DNA of 64,000 nt from Streptomyces tanashiensis. Lineage in GTDB: Bacteria > Actinomycetota > Actinomycetes > Streptomycetales > Streptomycetaceae. The position numbers were made by a program, and so were the translations under genes. Below the pieces are notes generated by a model that was given only the letters and a program-made list of their open reading frames with translations, had not been told where the DNA came from and did not search any database. The DNA is taken from NCBI RefSeq assembly GCF_014648895.1, contig NZ_BMRZ01000002.1:806001-870000 (forward strand), given 5' to 3'. Every line of letters begins with the position of its first letter. Within the stretch, counting starts at the first letter, position 1. This document shows, one piece after another, positions 17,402 to 25,325 of this stretch.

Positions 17402-18261
17402 TACGGCTTCGCGGCTGGGACCCGGTCATGGGCATGAACCTGCGCAACGCCCGGATATCCCGGCACAACTCCTCGGCGGCCATCCGGCTCGTCAACGACA
17501 AGTACGCCACCAAGAAGGCACTGGCCGAGGTCGGCGCACCGACCTCCCCCACCCTGGCCCTGCTGCGCTCGCGCCGGGAGATCGCCGCCCTGGACTGGGA
17601 GGGCCTGCCCGACTGCTGGGCTCTCAAGCCGAACCAGAGCCTGGGGGGCAACGGCATCCTGCTCGCCTTCGGCCGGCGCCGGCAGAACTGGACCTCCTCC
17701 TCCGGCCGGCGGATCTCCAGGGACCTGGTCGCCGACCAGCTGCGTCGCATCCTGGACGGGGACTTCTCCCCGCGCCCCACCGACTGGGCCCTGTTCGAAC
17801 CGCTGATCCGGGCTCACCCGGAGCTGGCCCGGCTGTCCCACCAGGGGCTGCCGGACATCCGGGTGATCTGCGACCGGGACCGGCCCCGGCTGGCGATGCT
17901 CCGGCTGCCCACCCGGTTCAGCGGCGGGCGCGCCAACCTGCACCAGAAGGCCATCGGCGCCGCCGTCGACCTCTCCACCGGGCGGATCACCCACGCCCTG
18001 GTCGGGAAGGAGCCGACGGAGACCCATCCCGACACCGGCGCGCGTCTGATCGGCGCGACCGTTCCGCACTGGCCGGAGGTCCTCGACGCGGCGCGGCGGT
18101 GCGCGGCGGCGACCGGCCTGCACTACCTGGGCGCCGACATCGTCGTCGACGCCGACCGAGGGCCGCTGATCCTGGAGGTCAACGCGCGGCCGGGCCTCCA
18201 GATCCAGAACGTCACCGGTCACGGCCTCATGTCCGCCACCACCCACCCCTGGAGTCCCTGA
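17398..18261 (+). CDS. RimK-related ATP-grasp ligase (alpha-L-glutamate ligase-like)
   Basis: 287 aa; the GTG start overlaps the preceding stop (GTGA). ATP-grasp features include CWALKPNQSLGGNGI (nucleotide-binding lysine and Gly-rich loop), DIRVICDRDRPRLAMLRLPT, and the metal-binding end motif LILEVNARPGLQIQ. These enzymes join amino groups to carboxylates through an acyl-phosphate. The N-terminus (GMNLRNARIS) matches the subgroup that travels with 7-TM and RimB-like proteins. The natural substrate of this subgroup is not known. It is coupled to the membrane protease upstream and to a small secreted protein downstream. Confidence 0.82.
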   Translation: MIRLRGWDPVMGMNLRNARISRHNSSAAIRLVNDKYATKKALAEVGAPTSPTLALLRSRREIAALDWEGLPDCWALKPNQSLGGNGILLAFGRRRQNWTSSSGRRISRDLVADQLRRILDGDFSPRPTDWALFEPLIRAHPELARLSHQGLPDIRVICDRDRPRLAMLRLPTRFSGGRANLHQKAIGAAVDLSTGRITHALVGKEPTETHPDTGARLIGATVPHWPEVLDAARRCAAATGLHYLGADIVVDADRGPLILEVNARPGLQIQNVTGHGLMSATTHPWSP

Positions 18262-18596
18262 TGCGCTGGACCGCGCTCATTTCCAAGATCGTCGTCGCCG
18301 GGGCGGCGGGAGCGTTCCTCGCGGTCAGCGCCGCGGGGGTGGAGCCACCGCGGCAGGCCTCCGACGCGGACCCCGGCAGGGAGGTGCCGGCGGAACAGCG
18401 CCGCAGCGATCCCGAGCCGGGTGCGGAGAAGAGCCCTACCGACCCCGGTACGGATACGGAGAAGGGCCCTACCGCCCCCGGGGCAGGCGCGGAGGAGAAC
18501 CCCACCGACCCCGCTCCCGAGCGCGGCGGGGCGACCCGGGGGGCCGCCGGTGCCGTGCCGGGTCCGTCGCGGACGGCGGGTCAGCTCTCGCCCTGA
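18261..18596 (+). CDS. Small secreted or anchored Pro/Glu-rich protein
   Basis: 111 aa, not recognised. A signal peptide or anchor (SKIVVAGAAGAFLAVSAAG) is followed by a low-complexity tail rich in Pro, Glu, Asp and Gly, with imperfect repeats of the type EKSPTDPGTDT and EKGPTAPGAGA. The ATG shares one base with the ligase stop, so it is in the same operon. It could be the secreted substrate modified by the ATP-grasp ligase or processed by the membrane protease, but there is no direct evidence. Its last 16 bp overlap the end of the convergent response-regulator gene. Confidence 0.65.
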   Translation: MRWTALISKIVVAGAAGAFLAVSAAGVEPPRQASDADPGREVPAEQRRSDPEPGAEKSPTDPGTDTEKGPTAPGAGAEENPTDPAPERGGATRGAAGAVPGPSRTAGQLSP

Positions 18597-19240
18597 AGGA
18601 GCCGGGCGTCGTGGGCCAGGATGGCCGCCTGGACGCGGTTGGCGCAGCTCAGCTTCGCCAGCATGCGGCTCACGTACGCCTTGACCGTGCCCTCCCCCAG
18701 GTGCAGCCGTTTGCCGATCTCCGCGTTGGACGCGCCGGTCCCGACCATCGCGAGGACCTCGCGCTCCCTGCTCGTGAGGTCGGCGATGCGGCTCACGCGC
18801 GGGTCGGCCGGCTCCTCGCCGCTGTCGAGGTACCGGTCGATGAGGTGCCGGGTGATCTGCGGGGACACGACCGGGACTCCGGACGCGACCCTGCGCACCG
18901 CCTGGATGAGTTCCTGCGGGGTGCTGTCCTTGAGGAGGAACCCCGCGGCGCCCGCCTTCAGCGCACGGTCCACGTAGGCGTGTTCGCCGAACGTGGTGAG
19001 CATGACCACACGGACCGACGGGGCCCGCGCGGCGATCCGTTCCGCCGCGTGGAGCCCGTCGGTGCCCTGCATCTGGATGTCGAGCATCGCGACGTCCACC
19101 TCGTGCCGGACGGCCAGCACCGACGCCTCGTGGCCGTCCGACGCCTCGGCCACCACCTCGATGTCGTCGGCGTGCTTGAGCACCAGCCGGATGCCGGCGC
19201 GGACCAGTTCCTGGTCGTCGGCGAGGAGAACACGTATCAC
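18581..19240 (-). CDS. NarL/FixJ-type response regulator
   Basis: 219 aa. The receiver domain has the acidic pocket (LLADDQ), phospho-acceptor Asp in VAMLDIQMQG (about D54) and the conserved Lys in GFLLKDS. A LuxR-type helix-turn-helix forms the C-terminus (LTSREREVLAMVGTGASNAEIGKRL). It follows the histidine kinase gene by 10 bp and is its partner. Target genes are not evident. Confidence 0.93.
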   Translation of the reverse strand: MIRVLLADDQELVRAGIRLVLKHADDIEVVAEASDGHEASVLAVRHEVDVAMLDIQMQGTDGLHAAERIAARAPSVRVVMLTTFGEHAYVDRALKAGAAGFLLKDSTPQELIQAVRRVASGVPVVSPQITRHLIDRYLDSGEEPADPRVSRIADLTSREREVLAMVGTGASNAEIGKRLHLGEGTVKAYVSRMLAKLSCANRVQAAILAHDARLLQGES

Positions 19241-19250
19241 AGCAAGGGCC

Positions 19251-20657
19251 TCAGAAGGTGGGGTGGAGGAGGGGCGAGGAGACCGCGGTCTCCTCGACGT
19301 CGGACGGTTCGTCCACCTCGGGATAGGGGACGAACGCGAGGGTGACGAACTGCAGGGCGACGACGCCGACCACGGCGAGCGCCATGGCGGCGCCGCTCAC
19401 GAGCTGGTGCCAGCACGACCGCGCCGCCGACACGGCCTGCGGGCCGGGCGGTGCGGGCGTGCTCGCCAGTGCGGGGCCGGTGCCCAGGGGGATGCGGGCG
19501 TCGACCGCGTACCCGCCGCCGTCCGCGGGTTCCGCGCGCAGGGTTCCGCCGAGCAGCCGGATCCGCTCGTGGAGACCGACGAGGCCGAGGTCACCGCCGG
19601 GAAGCCGGACGGCTCGGGCGCTCGCGCTCTCGGGTCCGTTGCGGACGTCGACGCGTACCTCCCGGGACTCCCTGCGGACGACGACCCGCACCTCCGACGC
19701 GGCCGCGTGCTTGTGCACGTTGGTCAGGGCCTCGCGGATCACCCTGTCGACGGCGCGCCGGGCGGTGGGGCTCTCCCCCGTCAGGTCCTCGCCCGACCAG
19801 TCGAGGCGCACCGCGATCCCTGCCGTACGGGACTGGGCCACCAGCGCGGCGACCTGCGCGCGGGTGCCCGTCCGCGCGGTCAGCGGCTCCGGCGTGCCCG
19901 ACAGCGGATCCTCCGCGCGCAGAACGCCCAGGACGTCGCGCAGTTCGGTCATCGCCTGGCGCACCGTGCTGTGCACCAGCAGGGCGCTGCGCCGGACCTC
20001 GGGATCCCCCGTCCCCGCGGCCATCTCCAGGCCGCCGGAGTGCAGCGCGATGAGGCTCAGCCGGTGGCCGAGCAGGTCGTGCATCTCGCCCGCGATCCTG
20101 GATCGTTCCCGTGATCGGGCCTGTTCCTCCGCCGAGCGGTGGGCCCGCTCCAGGAAGGCGTTGCGCTCCTCCAGGGCCTGGACCAGCCGCTCGCGCTGAC
20201 CGGCCAGAGCCCCGGCGAGGCCGGGCAGGACCCCGCACACGATGCCGGTGACGAGGACGACCATCACGTCGTACTCGAGGATCGGCGCCGGCTCCACGGC
20301 CGAGTTGGCGACGGTGACCGCCAGGGGCACCGTCAGGGACACGGTCAGGACGGCAACGCGGTGGTGGAGGCGGGCCCAGTGCAGGCCCGCCGTGTAGGCC
20401 ACGGCCGTCAGGGCCCCGCCGGTCAGCGGTTCGAACGCCATGAGCGTGGCCGCGGCGACCAGTGCCGTCGCGGGCCACCGGCGGCGGGCGAGTACCGCCG
20501 TGATCGCCCCTCCGGCGGTGGCCAGCTGGCCCTCCGTGCCGAACAGCGCCCCCTGCTCGGAGCTCCAGCTGTCCCAGTCCAGCAGGGCGACCACGGTCGC
20601 CCCGGTCACGGCGATCAGTACGAGATCGGCCAACAAGGGATACACCCGGCGCCGCAT
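19251..20657 (-). CDS. Sensor histidine kinase (HisKA_3 type) with an extra C-terminal helix
   Basis: 468 aa. About five N-terminal membrane helices are followed by a dimerisation/phosphorylation segment (ERSRIAGEMHDLLGHRLSLI, phospho-His in EMHD) and a HATPase domain (REALTNVHKHA, GGDLGLVGLHERI). Unusually, about 60 residues follow the ATPase domain and contain one more hydrophobic helix (LVSGAAMALAVVGVVALQFV) and an acidic tail. It phosphorylates the regulator encoded 10 bp downstream. The stimulus is unknown. It sits between the deiminase units but carries no island operator. Confidence 0.9.
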   Translation of the reverse strand: MRRRVYPLLADLVLIAVTGATVVALLDWDSWSSEQGALFGTEGQLATAGGAITAVLARRRWPATALVAAATLMAFEPLTGGALTAVAYTAGLHWARLHHRVAVLTVSLTVPLAVTVANSAVEPAPILEYDVMVVLVTGIVCGVLPGLAGALAGQRERLVQALEERNAFLERAHRSAEEQARSRERSRIAGEMHDLLGHRLSLIALHSGGLEMAAGTGDPEVRRSALLVHSTVRQAMTELRDVLGVLRAEDPLSGTPEPLTARTGTRAQVAALVAQSRTAGIAVRLDWSGEDLTGESPTARRAVDRVIREALTNVHKHAAASEVRVVVRRESREVRVDVRNGPESASARAVRLPGGDLGLVGLHERIRLLGGTLRAEPADGGGYAVDARIPLGTGPALASTPAPPGPQAVSAARSCWHQLVSGAAMALAVVGVVALQFVTLAFVPYPEVDEPSDVEETAVSSPLLHPTF

Positions 20658-20725
20658 ACCACTCTCCTGAAAGGGCCGGTCGCCGCCGAGCGGCGGCGGC
20701 CGGCGTGTCGTCCGGTGTCGTCCGG

Positions 20726-21886
20726 TCAGAGGACCGGCGGGACAGCCGGCTGCGACTGGGTGGCGCAGTGGATGCCGCCACCGCCCCACGCGATGGTGTC
20801 GATGTCGAGCTGGACGACGGTGCGGCCGGGGTACGCGGCCTGGAGGATCGCGCGGGCCGCGTTGTCGGCGTCGCCGTGGCCGAACTGGGGGACGAGGACG
20901 GCGCCGTTCGGCGTGTAGTAGTTGGTGTAGCTGGACAGGAAGGAGGTGCCCTTGCCGCGGATGCGGTCGCGGTCCGGGGCGGGGAGCTCGGTGACGGTCA
21001 GCCGGCGGCCCTGCGCGTCGGTCGCTTCGAGCAGGATCTGCCTGGTCTCGTGGTAGACGGCGACCCACCTGTCGGCGGTGCCGGGCCCGGGCCTGTCCAG
21101 GATGACGTGCCCCGGTCCGACGAAGCGGGCCAGGCAGTCGATGTGGCAGTCGGTGATGTCCTGGCCGGCGAGTCCCGGGACCCAGATGACCTTGTCGATG
21201 CCGAGCGCCGACTTCATGGCCTGCTCGACCTGGTCCTGGCTCATGCCCGGGTTGCGGTTGCCGTTGACGAGCGAGCTGACCGTGGCGAGCAGGGTGCCCT
21301 GGCCGTCGGTCTCCAGTGAGCCGCCCTCGCCGACGAATCCGGCCTGCACGCGCGGGACGCCGTACCGGCAGAGGAGGGTCGCGGCCGCGGCGGCGTCGTT
21401 CGCGTAGGGCTGCGCGTACGTCGTGCCGGTCTTGCCCCAGCCGTTGAAGTGGGTGTCCACGCCGGCGACGGCGCCGGGGGCGACCACGAAGGTGGGGCCG
21501 AAGTCCCGGATCCAGAAGTCGTCGTCGGGTATCTCGACGACGTCGATGCCGAACTGGGCGCCGGCTCCGCAGGTGCTCCGGGCGTCGGCCGCCTGCTCGG
21601 GGCGGGCGAGCATCACGACCGGCTCGAAGCGGGAGATCGCGGCGGCCACGCGCGCGATGTCGCGGCGGGCGCCGTCGAGCCGGGTGGTCCAGATCGACGA
21701 CAGCGCGGGCCAGGCCATGAAGGTCCGGACGTGACGGTCGGTCTCCGCGGGCATCCGCAGCGTCGCACCGGACGGGCTCGTGGCGGCGCGGGCGACCGCG
21801 GGCAGCGCCGACCCGAGGGCCGCGAGCGGCAGAGCCGCCGCGCCGAGCTGGACCAGTCGGCGTCGAGACGTCGTGGGCGTGTCCAT
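20726..21886 (-). CDS. Exported agmatine deiminase-family protein (paralogue 4)
   Basis: 386 aa from the ATG at 21886, chosen because it follows CAGGAG and begins a twin-arginine signal (TSRRRLVQLGAAALPLAALG). An in-frame extension upstream is arginine/proline-rich and includes the operator region. Motifs are intact: DFWIRDFGP, GEGGSLETDG, DCHIDC and GGGGIHCATQS with the nucleophile at about C374. It is divergent from the TetR copy 2 gene. Operator copy D lies 66 bp before the start. Confidence 0.9.
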   Translation of the reverse strand: MDTPTTSRRRLVQLGAAALPLAALGSALPAVARAATSPSGATLRMPAETDRHVRTFMAWPALSSIWTTRLDGARRDIARVAAAISRFEPVVMLARPEQAADARSTCGAGAQFGIDVVEIPDDDFWIRDFGPTFVVAPGAVAGVDTHFNGWGKTGTTYAQPYANDAAAAATLLCRYGVPRVQAGFVGEGGSLETDGQGTLLATVSSLVNGNRNPGMSQDQVEQAMKSALGIDKVIWVPGLAGQDITDCHIDCLARFVGPGHVILDRPGPGTADRWVAVYHETRQILLEATDAQGRRLTVTELPAPDRDRIRGKGTSFLSSYTNYYTPNGAVLVPQFGHGDADNAARAILQAAYPGRTVVQLDIDTIAWGGGGIHCATQSQPAVPPVL

Positions 21887-21952
21887 GGGACTCCTGTCCG
21901 GAGGAAGGCGGTCTGGAGGAAGGCGGTCTGACCGTTCCCGCATGGTGTCGCA

Positions 21953-21968
21953 GACTGAAAATTCAGTC
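21953..21968. promoter_or_regulatory. TetR-type operator, copy D (perfect)
   Basis: GACTGAA-aa-TTCAGTC, all 14 arm bases symmetrical, in the 224-bp divergent region between paralogue 4 and TetR copy 2, on the deiminase side. Confidence 0.85.
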
Positions 21969-22050
21969 AATAGTGTCCTCCGGACCGTGACCGAAGACGC
22001 CCCTCCGGCCAACATCAGGCGACTATCCGCCACGGGCACCCAAGAACGGT

Positions 22051-22066
22051 AACTAAAGATTCAGTC
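22051..22066. promoter_or_regulatory. TetR-type operator, copy E (12 of 14 arm bases)
   Basis: AACTAAA-ga-TTCAGTC lies 44 bp upstream of the TetR copy 2 start, which suggests autoregulation of that gene. One half-site is perfect and the other is degenerate. Confidence 0.7.
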
Positions 22067-22110
22067 AATATGTGACACTGATGGTTCAGACCACTCACAA
22101 GGGGGATCAC

Positions 22111-22692
22111 GTGGCGACGGACCGCAGAAGGGCCATCCTGGAAGGCGCGGCGCGCGTCATCGCGCGGCGAGGGGTCCGCGGGCTGCGCATGGAGGAGCTC
22201 GCGGCCGAAGCCGGGGTGTCGACCGCGCTGATCTACTACCACTTCAAGGACCGCGCCGGCATCCTGCGCCACACCCTTGAGTTCATCAGCGACCGGGCCG
22301 ACCGGTACACGTCCGACGTCGAGGACGCCGCCGGACCGTCCGACGCGCGGGAGGAGCTGGAGCAGTCCCTCCTCCTGGAGTTCCAGGACGTCCCCGAGGT
22401 CCGCGAGAACAGCACGGCATGGGGCGAGCTGCGCGCCAGCGCGATCTTCGAGCCCGAGTTGCGCGGAGATCTGGCCAGGGCCACGCTGGCCTGGATCCAC
22501 GATGTCGCGGACCTCCTGAGCTGCGTCCGGCCGACGACTCCCGCCCCGGCCCTCACGGCATCCGCAGAGAGGCTCACCGGCCTCCTGGAGGGACTCAGCA
22601 CCCGCTGGCTCAGCGGCGCCCTGCCCCTGACCCACGCCCGCGAACTGGTGAGGGAGGCGATCTCCGTCGAGATCGAGACGCTGAGCGACTGA
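22111..22692 (+). CDS. TetR-family regulator (copy 2)
   Basis: 193 aa from GTG at 22111, supported by AAGGGGG just upstream and by alignment with copy 1 at 15.5-16.1 kb. A start at 22072 would add 13 residues. The helix-turn-helix region (MEELAAEAGVSTALIYYHF) is almost identical to copy 1 and the ligand-binding half is also clearly related (SSAWGELRAS versus STAWGELRAS; ALTASAERLT in both). The two genes are recent paralogues. It is flanked by operator copies E and D on one side and F on the other, so it most likely represses the deiminase units until a guanidino inducer is present. Confidence 0.9.
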   Translation: MATDRRRAILEGAARVIARRGVRGLRMEELAAEAGVSTALIYYHFKDRAGILRHTLEFISDRADRYTSDVEDAAGPSDAREELEQSLLLEFQDVPEVRENSTAWGELRASAIFEPELRGDLARATLAWIHDVADLLSCVRPTTPAPALTASAERLTGLLEGLSTRWLSGALPLTHARELVREAISVEIETLSD

Positions 22693-22760
22693 CGGCGACC
22701 ACGCCGAGGGCAGCCGCTCCACCGCACACTCCCTTCAAGCAGTGGGGTAGGCACAAATTT

Positions 22761-22776
22761 GACTGAATTTTCAGTC
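22761..22776. promoter_or_regulatory. TetR-type operator, copy F (perfect)
   Basis: GACTGAA-tt-TTCAGTC has perfect arms and lies 58 bp upstream of the start of paralogue 5. Read on the other strand it is identical to copies B and D. Confidence 0.85.
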
Positions 22777-22834
22777 AGTGCCAGAGTGTGAGACACGAAG
22801 CAGTGGTCCCGCACCCTCACGATCGGAGACCCCG

Positions 22835-23995
22835 ATGTCCGACCTCCGCCCCTCCCGCCGCTCGGCTCTGCGCGTGCTCGCCGGGATCGGCGCACTCGCC
22901 TTCGGCGCCTCGGCCTGCGGCCCCGCCGACCCCGGACCCTCGGGTGCCGCGGCCGCCAGCGGCCCGACCGGCGGAACCGACCGTGCCCGGCGCCTGGGTG
23001 CCGAGTGGGAGAGCCACGCCCGTACCTTCATGTCGTGGCCCGCGCTGGAGTCCGTCTGGGAGGAGGACCTCCCCTACGTCCGGCAGGACATCGCGCGTGT
23101 CGCCCGGGCCATAGCCGAGTACGAGTACGTCGTGATGATGGCCCGGCCCGACCAGCGGGCCGCGGCGCAGCGGGCCTGCGGCTCCGGTGTCGAGGTCGTC
23201 CCCCTCGCCGTCGACGACCTGTGGGCCCGTGACACCGTCCCCGTGTTCGTCGAGGAGGGCGGAAAGGTCACGGGGGTCGACTTCAACTTCAACGGCTGGG
23301 GCAACAAGCAGGTCCACACCAACGACGGCCGCGTCGGCCGGAACCTGCTGTCGAAGTACGGGACGCCCCGCGTCCAGGCACCGCTCGTCGCCGAGGGCGG
23401 CTCCTTCGAGACCGACGGCGAGGGCACTCTCCTGATCACCGAGAGCTCGATCGTCAACGACAACCGGAACCGCGGGAAGAGCCGCGACCGGATCGAGGCC
23501 GAGCTCAAGGAACTGCTGGGCATGAAGAAGGTGATCTGGCTGAAGGGCGTGCGCGGTGAGGACATCACCGACGCCCACGTCGACAGCCTCGTACGGTTCA
23601 CCGCACCCGGAGTGATCCTCCTGGACCGGGCCTTCCCCGGAATGCCCGCCGACTCCTGGTCACGCTCCTCCGACCAGGCCATGTCCGTACTGAGCGAGGC
23701 GACCGACGCGCAGGGCCGCAGCTTCGAGGTCATCGACCTGCCGCAGCCCGACCCCGACCGGATCACGGGCTACAGCGACGACTTCCTCTCCACGTACGCG
23801 AACTTCTACATCGGCAACGACGCGGTGTACATGCCCCGCTTCGGCGACCGGAAGGCCGACGACCGGGCCCGGGGAATCCTGCAGGAGCACTTCCCCAAGC
23901 GGGACATCGTCCCGGTGAAGATCGACACCATCGCCACCGGAGGCGGCGGCATCCACTGCGCCACCCACGACCAGCCCGGCAAGCCGGTCGACTGA
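22835..23995 (+). CDS. Agmatine deiminase-family Tat-signal protein, possible lipoprotein (paralogue 5)
   Basis: 386 aa from ATG at 22835, chosen for its GGAG site; an upstream ATG at 22778 would put a disordered stretch before the signal. The N-terminus has a twin-arginine signal (SRRSALRVLAGIGALAFG) ending at ASACG, a weak lipobox, so a membrane-anchored form is possible. Catalytic landmarks are DLWARDTVP, AEGGSFETDG, DAHVDS and GGGGIHCATHD (nucleophile about C375). The DUF4436 gene follows 24 bp downstream and is probably co-transcribed. Confidence 0.9.
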   Translation: MSDLRPSRRSALRVLAGIGALAFGASACGPADPGPSGAAAASGPTGGTDRARRLGAEWESHARTFMSWPALESVWEEDLPYVRQDIARVARAIAEYEYVVMMARPDQRAAAQRACGSGVEVVPLAVDDLWARDTVPVFVEEGGKVTGVDFNFNGWGNKQVHTNDGRVGRNLLSKYGTPRVQAPLVAEGGSFETDGEGTLLITESSIVNDNRNRGKSRDRIEAELKELLGMKKVIWLKGVRGEDITDAHVDSLVRFTAPGVILLDRAFPGMPADSWSRSSDQAMSVLSEATDAQGRSFEVIDLPQPDPDRITGYSDDFLSTYANFYIGNDAVYMPRFGDRKADDRARGILQEHFPKRDIVPVKIDTIATGGGGIHCATHDQPGKPVD

Positions 23996-24019
23996 AGCAT
24001 CGCGAACCAAGGAGCCTCC

Positions 24020-24889
24020 GTGTCCCACCCCCGACGCCACCGACCGAGCAGGGCCGGAATCCTCCCCGCCGCGCTGGCCTGCGTCTCGGTCCTGGCAGCC
24101 ATCGCCCTCGGCACGTGGCTCCAGTTCGGCGAGCGCCAGGCCCTCGACACCGTGTACACCGCGGGCGGTCCGGCTCCCGACCGCGTGGACGTCGAGGCCT
24201 CGATCCAGCGTGTCGACGCCGCCGGCCGGGAGCTGGTCCTGCGCGTCCTGGTCACCCCCCGAGGGGAACTGGCCGAGGCCGGCGGGGTCTCCCCCACCGA
24301 GGACCTCACGCTCCAGACCTCCACCTCCACCCGGGGCGACCTGTCCTTCAAGGCGCACAGTCGCATCGCGACCATGGACCTGCCCGTCTCCCTGACGGGC
24401 GGCGCGATCACCGACTATCCCTTCGACGCCTATGACGCGGCCATCGAGTTCAGCGCCGCCCAAGGAGGAGAGAAGGTCCCCGTCCGGATGACGCTGTCCA
24501 ACAACGACGCCCTCTTCACGGCGGAGGTGGACGGCTCGGAGGACAACGGGACCGCGGTCTTCGACGTCGGCCTGGCACGTTCCCACAGCGTGCTCGTGTT
24601 CGCCGTCTTCATGATGACCGCCATGTGGGCCCTGGCCGCCGCCGTGCTCACCGGAGCGTGGTTCCTCGTCACCCGGCGGAAGGGACTGACCTGGCCGGCC
24701 CTCGGCTGGATGGCCGCCACGCTCTTCGCCCTGGCGGCCTTCCGCAACACCGCCCCGGGCACGCCACCGATCGGCAGCCTCATGGACTACCTCGCCTTCC
24801 TCTGGGCCGAGACCGTCATCGCCTTCTGCCTCGTCACCGTGGTCGTCACGGGATTCAGGGCCGAGCGCCGAGCGCCGGCTCCCGAGTAG
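24020..24889 (+). CDS. DUF4436-family membrane protein
   Basis: 289 aa from GTG with AAGGAG upstream. One N-terminal helix (about 12-34) is followed by an extracytoplasmic beta-rich domain (about 45-185) and three C-terminal membrane helices (VFAVFMMTAMWALAAAVLTG, WPALGWMAATLFALAAF, TVIAFCLVTVVVTGF). This layout fits DUF4436, a family of unknown function. It is in an operon with exported deiminase paralogue 5, so an envelope role linked to that enzyme is possible. Confidence 0.75.
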   Translation: MSHPRRHRPSRAGILPAALACVSVLAAIALGTWLQFGERQALDTVYTAGGPAPDRVDVEASIQRVDAAGRELVLRVLVTPRGELAEAGGVSPTEDLTLQTSTSTRGDLSFKAHSRIATMDLPVSLTGGAITDYPFDAYDAAIEFSAAQGGEKVPVRMTLSNNDALFTAEVDGSEDNGTAVFDVGLARSHSVLVFAVFMMTAMWALAAAVLTGAWFLVTRRKGLTWPALGWMAATLFALAAFRNTAPGTPPIGSLMDYLAFLWAETVIAFCLVTVVVTGFRAERRAPAPE

Positions 24890-25325
24890 CCGCCACGTCC
24901 GCCCCGGCGCGCGAGAAGACGCGCAGACGCGGCTCGCGTGGACCGAGCGAGGCGGCCGGGGTCGGAGGGACGTCCGGCTGTCCGCGCGCGGAAACGTCAC
25001 CCGAACGAGCCGTCACCTGCCCGTCGTTGTCGCGTTGATCATCGCGACGGCACGACGCCGTACGGCTCCCTCACGACCAGCGCGATCGTGGCCCCCGACC
25101 ACGACGCGCCGGTGGCGTCCGCGGCCGTCCGGGGCGCCGCCGCAACGCAAGAAAGATCATGGTCCTCACCGTGCATCCATAGGGCCCTCTCGTGCGTCTT
25201 CCATGCGCCGGGTCCGTGTCCGGCGCCGTCGCGGGACCCGGCACCACCCGCGCCGGCCCGCGCGCGACCCACGTCGGGCCCCTGCGGACCCGGAAGACAT
25301 CGATCACTACCAAGGGCAGAAAACT
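24890..25325. other. Gap with no convincing gene
   Basis: Between the DUF4436 gene and the carboxypeptidase. It contains a hairpin (CCGGGTCC at 25208-25215 with GGACCCGG at 25234-25241, 18-base loop) and short GC-rich dyads, which may include the end of the upstream unit and the promoter of the next. No supported gene. Confidence 0.5.

Noticed and set aside
24890..25325. Arginine-rich N-terminal extension of the carboxypeptidase from ATG 25203
   Set aside because: It would place 41 basic disordered residues before a normal signal peptide; the TTG at 25326 fits better, though this is not certain.
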